A DNA stretch of 64,000 nucleotides from Tritrichomonas musculus (taxonomy: Eukaryota > Parabasalia > Tritrichomonadida > Tritrichomonadidae): positions 1,116,001 to 1,180,000 of the forward strand of contig JAPFFF010000006.1 in the NCBI GenBank assembly GCA_039105265.1, read 5' to 3'. Below the pieces are notes generated by a model. The model saw only the letters and a list, made by a program, of their open reading frames with translations. It made no database searches and was not told the origin of the DNA. The translations under genes and the position numbers were made by a program. Positions within the stretch are counted from its first letter, which is position 1, and every line of letters begins with the position of its first letter. Of the stretch, positions 60,390 to 64,000 are shown piece after piece.

Positions 60390-62879
60390 TTAAACTTGCC
60401 AGCTGAGTGCGTGGGTTCCGTTTCCATGAACAAAAAGAACAGTTGGTGGTATTGAAGATAATAAGTTGAGCCATTTCATGTACATATTTCCTGATACATT
60501 AGATGGCTTTTCAGGTAATGATATAACTGTAATCAAAGAATGGCATGAGTTTTCTCTAATTGCATCTGTAATCTTCATATAATAAGTTGTTAATTCTTTA
60601 GCCGAAAGGTCTTCTTGAAAGCCATCTTTCAGGGACATTTCCCAAATCATTTGACTGTTGTAAGAAGGACTATAAGCATCTGTAAAGGGAATAACAACGA
60701 CTTCTGCCCTCACTCGATATCGCTTTAATAAACGACGGCAGGTCAAACCTTGTTCTTCGATTGTCTCTCCTCGATCAAGACGAGCAAATGTCAAAACTCG
60801 AAGAGTTCTCCCTTTATGCGACAAGATTGAAGCCATTAATAAAGCAAGACCACCATCTCTATTTAAGAACCAAAAGTCAATTGTGCCAAAATCTTCAATA
60901 ATATTTGGTCTTCTAATGATCATTAAAGGCCAATTATTCTCCAAAACCGTTACGACAAAATCTGATACTTCACTACCAAGTTGCTCATCAAATTCTACAA
61001 AAACAACATTTGGTCGCATAGATGCTAAGCCTGTTAAAAGCATTACTTTTGATAAAGCTTCTTTCATGTTTCTTGCAACAACTGTTTCGTAGAATGTGTG
61101 AAATGTATTTCTGGTTGTTTTAATTGAGCAGTTTGTTCGATCCTTAACAACATCAGATAAAGCTCTGCTTGGGTCAAATATACGAACCACAACTGACATT
61201 CCTTTTTTCTGAAGCATTTGATCAAGAAATGTGATTGCCATTAGATGCTCTGAAGGTGGACTATGAATGAAAATAGCAATGTTTGGACGATAAAGTTTTG
61301 GATGAGGAGGAACATTTCTCAAACGAAGAGCGGCGATCAAGCCTGTGTTGTAAGCATTAGAATGGCTCAAAGAACCCCAAGGAGCGTCTATATGCTTTTG
61401 TTTAAGATAGTAGTAAAAAATCCCAGTTGCAATGAAGGTAAGAAGTGTAGCTACCCAATTAATTAAAGCCATTGAAATCAAACATAAAATACATGTAATT
61501 AAAGCAACATATGGATCATAAAATTTGAAATGTGGACGAAAAGAAGAAACTTTGGCATATTTTGCTAGAAAAACACCCTGGTTAAGAAATGCAAAAACAC
61601 CCAAAAATAGCATTGAAGATAAAGATGAAACTTCATTGAAATTGCCATATAAGCAAAATCCAACTGCAAAAGCTGTTCCAAATGTTCGGCTAAATTTTCC
61701 AAACCATTCATGAATGATGCCATCTGCTGCCATAGCTCGAAGAACCATTGGACCTGAGCCGATACCTGTGATGCCCTTAGCAACTGATGTTGCAACAATT
61801 GCTGAAAAAGTGAACCATGTCAAAAATGAGCTGTCTTGAATTGGTATTGTCCAATTACTAATGAGTTGAGATTTAGGATGGCAGCCACTCAGCGAAAGCG
61901 ATGTAGCAATAAATATAACGAGACCCATAACTAATGCAGCTATTGATCCAAGTGGAATTGAAACTTGTGGCCTTTTAAGTTGTCCCGACGAATTTGAGCC
62001 TGATAAAATGCCGCCAAATCCTGGGAAAATGATAGAAAATGTATAAAAAATCTGAGAGATATCAAGACCTGTTAATGCCCAGTTTTCTTTAAAACGTTCA
62101 TCTGAACATCCAATTATATCTTTGGCTTTCGTGTATTTTGGAAAGATTAAGCCAACAAAGTACATGATCACGCCAAGCCAAATAATAAAAAAGCAAACAA
62201 GTCGAATCGAAAAACCGAAGTTTGCGAGATAACCTATAATAATTGACATTAGTGCAGAAAAAATTCTTATGTCCCATATTTTTGAACCAAAAACTGTCTT
62301 TGGTGAATATAAAATAACAATAACCTCCATTAATCCTAAATGTGCTTGAGCTGCACCAATAAGAGAAGCAAACGCTAAACAAAAGCCTGCTGCTCCTCCA
62401 AGCTCAGGACCGATTGTTCTTGAAACAAGATAATATGCACCTCCAGATTCAACTTCTCCATTTGTAGCCATTGCTGATAACGAAAAAACTGATATGAGAG
62501 TTAGCAAGAATGAAACAATCCATCCGATTATTGTTGCAAATCCGCCTGCTGTAGCAATAACATAAGGAAGACGAACAAAATACACGATATTTAAAATGTT
62601 ATCAAAACATGGTGAAAGAACACCAATAAAAGTTCCAACAATACGCTCTTTGCCTTCCTGTTCTGGTGGTTCGATTTTAAACTGATTATTATTGCTGTGA
62701 CGAACTGTAGAGCGTTGTTCTTCGCTTTTCCTAAGCTGAGCAACAGTAGGTCGAAACTTAGGAATTTTGTAGTGAGTAAAAGTGGGGTTGAGATCATATT
62801 CTTGCTTTTCTGCCGAAGTTTGAATTGTAGCTTGTGGATGATGATGTTTGCTTGACTCAAGAAGATTTGTTTTTATCAT
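60390..62879 (-). CDS. SLC12-type cation-chloride cotransporter
   Basis: An 829-residue transporter. A cytosolic N-terminus (about 1-80, His/Gln/Arg-rich) leads into the APC-fold membrane domain (about 80-500, about 12 helices). TM1 begins with GVLSPCFDNILNIVYFVRLPYVIATAG, the SLC12 unwound-helix segment. Further marks are GEVESGGAYYLVSRTIGPELGGAAGFCLAFA, FPGFGGILSGSNSSGQLKRPQVSIPLGSI (TM6 region) and GSLSHSNAYNTGLIAALRLRNVPPHPKLYRPNIAIF, the entry to the C-terminal SLC12 domain (about 520-829). Family members move Cl- with Na+ and/or K+ and control cell volume and internal chloride; which ions this one carries cannot be told. It is close in size to SLC12A9/CIP and bacterial-like relatives. 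An Inr-like TATCATTTA lies 14-18 bases upstream of the ATG. Confidence 0.9.
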   Translation of the reverse strand: MIKTNLLESSKHHHPQATIQTSAEKQEYDLNPTFTHYKIPKFRPTVAQLRKSEEQRSTVRHSNNNQFKIEPPEQEGKERIVGTFIGVLSPCFDNILNIVYFVRLPYVIATAGGFATIIGWIVSFLLTLISVFSLSAMATNGEVESGGAYYLVSRTIGPELGGAAGFCLAFASLIGAAQAHLGLMEVIVILYSPKTVFGSKIWDIRIFSALMSIIIGYLANFGFSIRLVCFFIIWLGVIMYFVGLIFPKYTKAKDIIGCSDERFKENWALTGLDISQIFYTFSIIFPGFGGILSGSNSSGQLKRPQVSIPLGSIAALVMGLVIFIATSLSLSGCHPKSQLISNWTIPIQDSSFLTWFTFSAIVATSVAKGITGIGSGPMVLRAMAADGIIHEWFGKFSRTFGTAFAVGFCLYGNFNEVSSLSSMLFLGVFAFLNQGVFLAKYAKVSSFRPHFKFYDPYVALITCILCLISMALINWVATLLTFIATGIFYYYLKQKHIDAPWGSLSHSNAYNTGLIAALRLRNVPPHPKLYRPNIAIFIHSPPSEHLMAITFLDQMLQKKGMSVVVRIFDPSRALSDVVKDRTNCSIKTTRNTFHTFYETVVARNMKEALSKVMLLTGLASMRPNVVFVEFDEQLGSEVSDFVVTVLENNWPLMIIRRPNIIEDFGTIDFWFLNRDGGLALLMASILSHKGRTLRVLTFARLDRGETIEEQGLTCRRLLKRYRVRAEVVVIPFTDAYSPSYNSQMIWEMSLKDGFQEDLSAKELTTYYMKITDAIRENSCHSLITVISLPEKPSNVSGNMYMKWLNLLSSIPPTVLFVHGNGTHALSWQV

Positions 62880-63324
62880 CTATCATAAATGATACACAAT
62901 ATATAAGGTAAAATTATGGTGGTTATAATCGTCCCTTAAAAAAAAAAAGAGTTTTACTTTTTTTAGATACAATGATATATGGCAATTTTTCAGAATTATA
63001 AATAAGCAATTGGTATATATTAATTAATATATTTAATTAATTAATCTTCTTCTATAATTATTTGATTTTCTTTTAATTCCATTGAGAAATTTCTACAATT
63101 CTATATTTGATTTAGATTAAATACTCTATTCAATTTTTAATATAAAATTTCAATGAAACTAAACTATAAAAAAACTCTCAATTTTTGTATTTAATATATA
63201 AAAAGAAATTCTTAAAAGAGTGTTTAATATTTCAAATAATTAATTTATTATATAAATAAATGTATTTTATTCAATTATAAAGGCAAATTATTTTATATTT
63301 ATTGAGATATTTCAATTTTAAAAA
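62880..63324. other. AT-rich intergenic stretch
   Basis: A 445-bp spacer between the SLC12 gene start and the Polinton fragment. It probably includes the SLC12 promoter. No repeats marking the element's end were found. Confidence 0.4.
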
Positions 63325-64000
63325 ATGTTATTTATACCAAGTGCAATGAGTTTTCTTGAGTGTATTTCCCCTTGACTACCTTCGAACTCATCGAAGTCAT
63401 TATGGAACTGACACATATTTTTACCAATAAGAGGTTGATGATACTTGAACTGGAATAAGTCAGCTATCCTTGGTACGTCTTTTTCAATGCATACTATCAG
63501 TATCTTGATAAAAGATAGGTATACCTGCTTGCTCAGCTGTAGCCATAACCCTGTTCATTAAGTGCTTACTCCAAGAGATAACGCTTGCACCAAATTGAGG
63601 TAGTTTGAAATGGTCATTAATTGGTTTCAACTTCTTGACATAGCACTTATCGATATTAGCATCTTCAACAACCTCCTTGATAAAGTTGTAGTTCCTCCAT
63701 AGGTACTTGTATAGTTGGCTTTTTGGCACTGTCTTGGTTTCAGTCTTTGTTGCTTTAAGTATTGACTTGCCATATATGGAGTTGAGTAGGAGCTTTATGG
63801 TTTGTTCATGAGGGTTCTTTTGCTTTTTATAACTTGCCCTGAGATTAAAGAGCTTCTCAATGAACTCATTGATTTTCTTGTTAAATCCTTCATCAAAGTA
63901 ATAGCCACGTATTAACTCATATTCAACATCATAAAATTCGAACAAGTCCATGAGACCTACTTTATCGATATAATAATGGTCAACAAGGAAGTTACCGAGT
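63325..64000 (-). mobile_element. Maverick/Polinton fragment: palm region of DNA polymerase B
   Basis: A broken Polinton copy entering from the right edge on the minus strand. It carries part of the polymerase palm, with KLLLNSIYGKS (motif B) and YQDTDS (motif C), and ends shortly after. At least one break is visible within the window and the element ends abruptly at about 63325. It is in the opposite orientation to the fragment at 14.6-17.0 kb and covers a different part of the polymerase, so the two are separate insertions. How much of the element remains to the right is unknown. Confidence 0.8.

Overview
The window looks like nuclear DNA from a trichomonad (Parabasalia), most likely Tritrichomonas or a close relative. 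The sequence is strongly AT-rich. Nearly all genes are single uninterrupted frames with short 5' leaders. The gene mix is typical of the group: a BspA-like leucine-rich-repeat protein, Sel1-repeat proteins, a half-size ABCA transporter, bacterial-type enzymes (GH3 glucosidase, hemolysin III) and Maverick/Polinton polymerase fragments. The only intron I can support is 28 bases long and ends in CTAACACCAG, close to the trichomonad branch-point/3' splice consensus. The genus assignment is an inference.

Left part (1-13.2 kb): a broken BspA-like gene runs off the left edge. A graveyard follows with a decayed DDE transposase. Then come a flavodoxin-like protein, an HP1-like chromodomain/chromoshadow protein with the tiny intron, a GH3 beta-glucosidase, and two membrane-anchored proteins of unknown role.

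Mobile-element zone (13.2-19.5 kb): coiled-coil coding debris, then a truncated Polinton carrying the N-terminal and exonuclease part of its protein-primed DNA polymerase. It is capped by a strikingly GC-rich nested hairpin. Three non-autonomous DNA transposons follow: a 620-bp element flanked by TA, a 314-bp element with a 9-bp target duplication, and a 208-bp element flanked by TA just upstream of the hemolysin III gene.

Housekeeping stretch (19.5-46 kb): hemolysin III, an unknown multi-pass membrane protein, a DENN-domain protein, an ABCA transporter, a dynein-tail-like protein divergent from an RRM protein, a 913-bp transposon with a second palindromic element inside it, a 5'-truncated Sel1-repeat gene, an EF-hand protein, a complete xanthine dehydrogenase, a beta-helix surface-type protein, and a RecQ helicase with N/Q-rich flanks.

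Right part (46-64 kb): a 4.2-kb gene-poor stretch with palindromes, a complete TOR kinase, a second Sel1-repeat protein, an SLC12-type cation-chloride cotransporter, and at the right edge a second Polinton polymerase fragment (palm region, opposite strand). The genes do not form an operon-like system. They are independent units, several in divergent or convergent pairs. A recurring AACTTTTTGATA box lies shortly upstream of several starts and may be a promoter element. I found no rRNA, credible tRNA, CRISPR array or replication origin.
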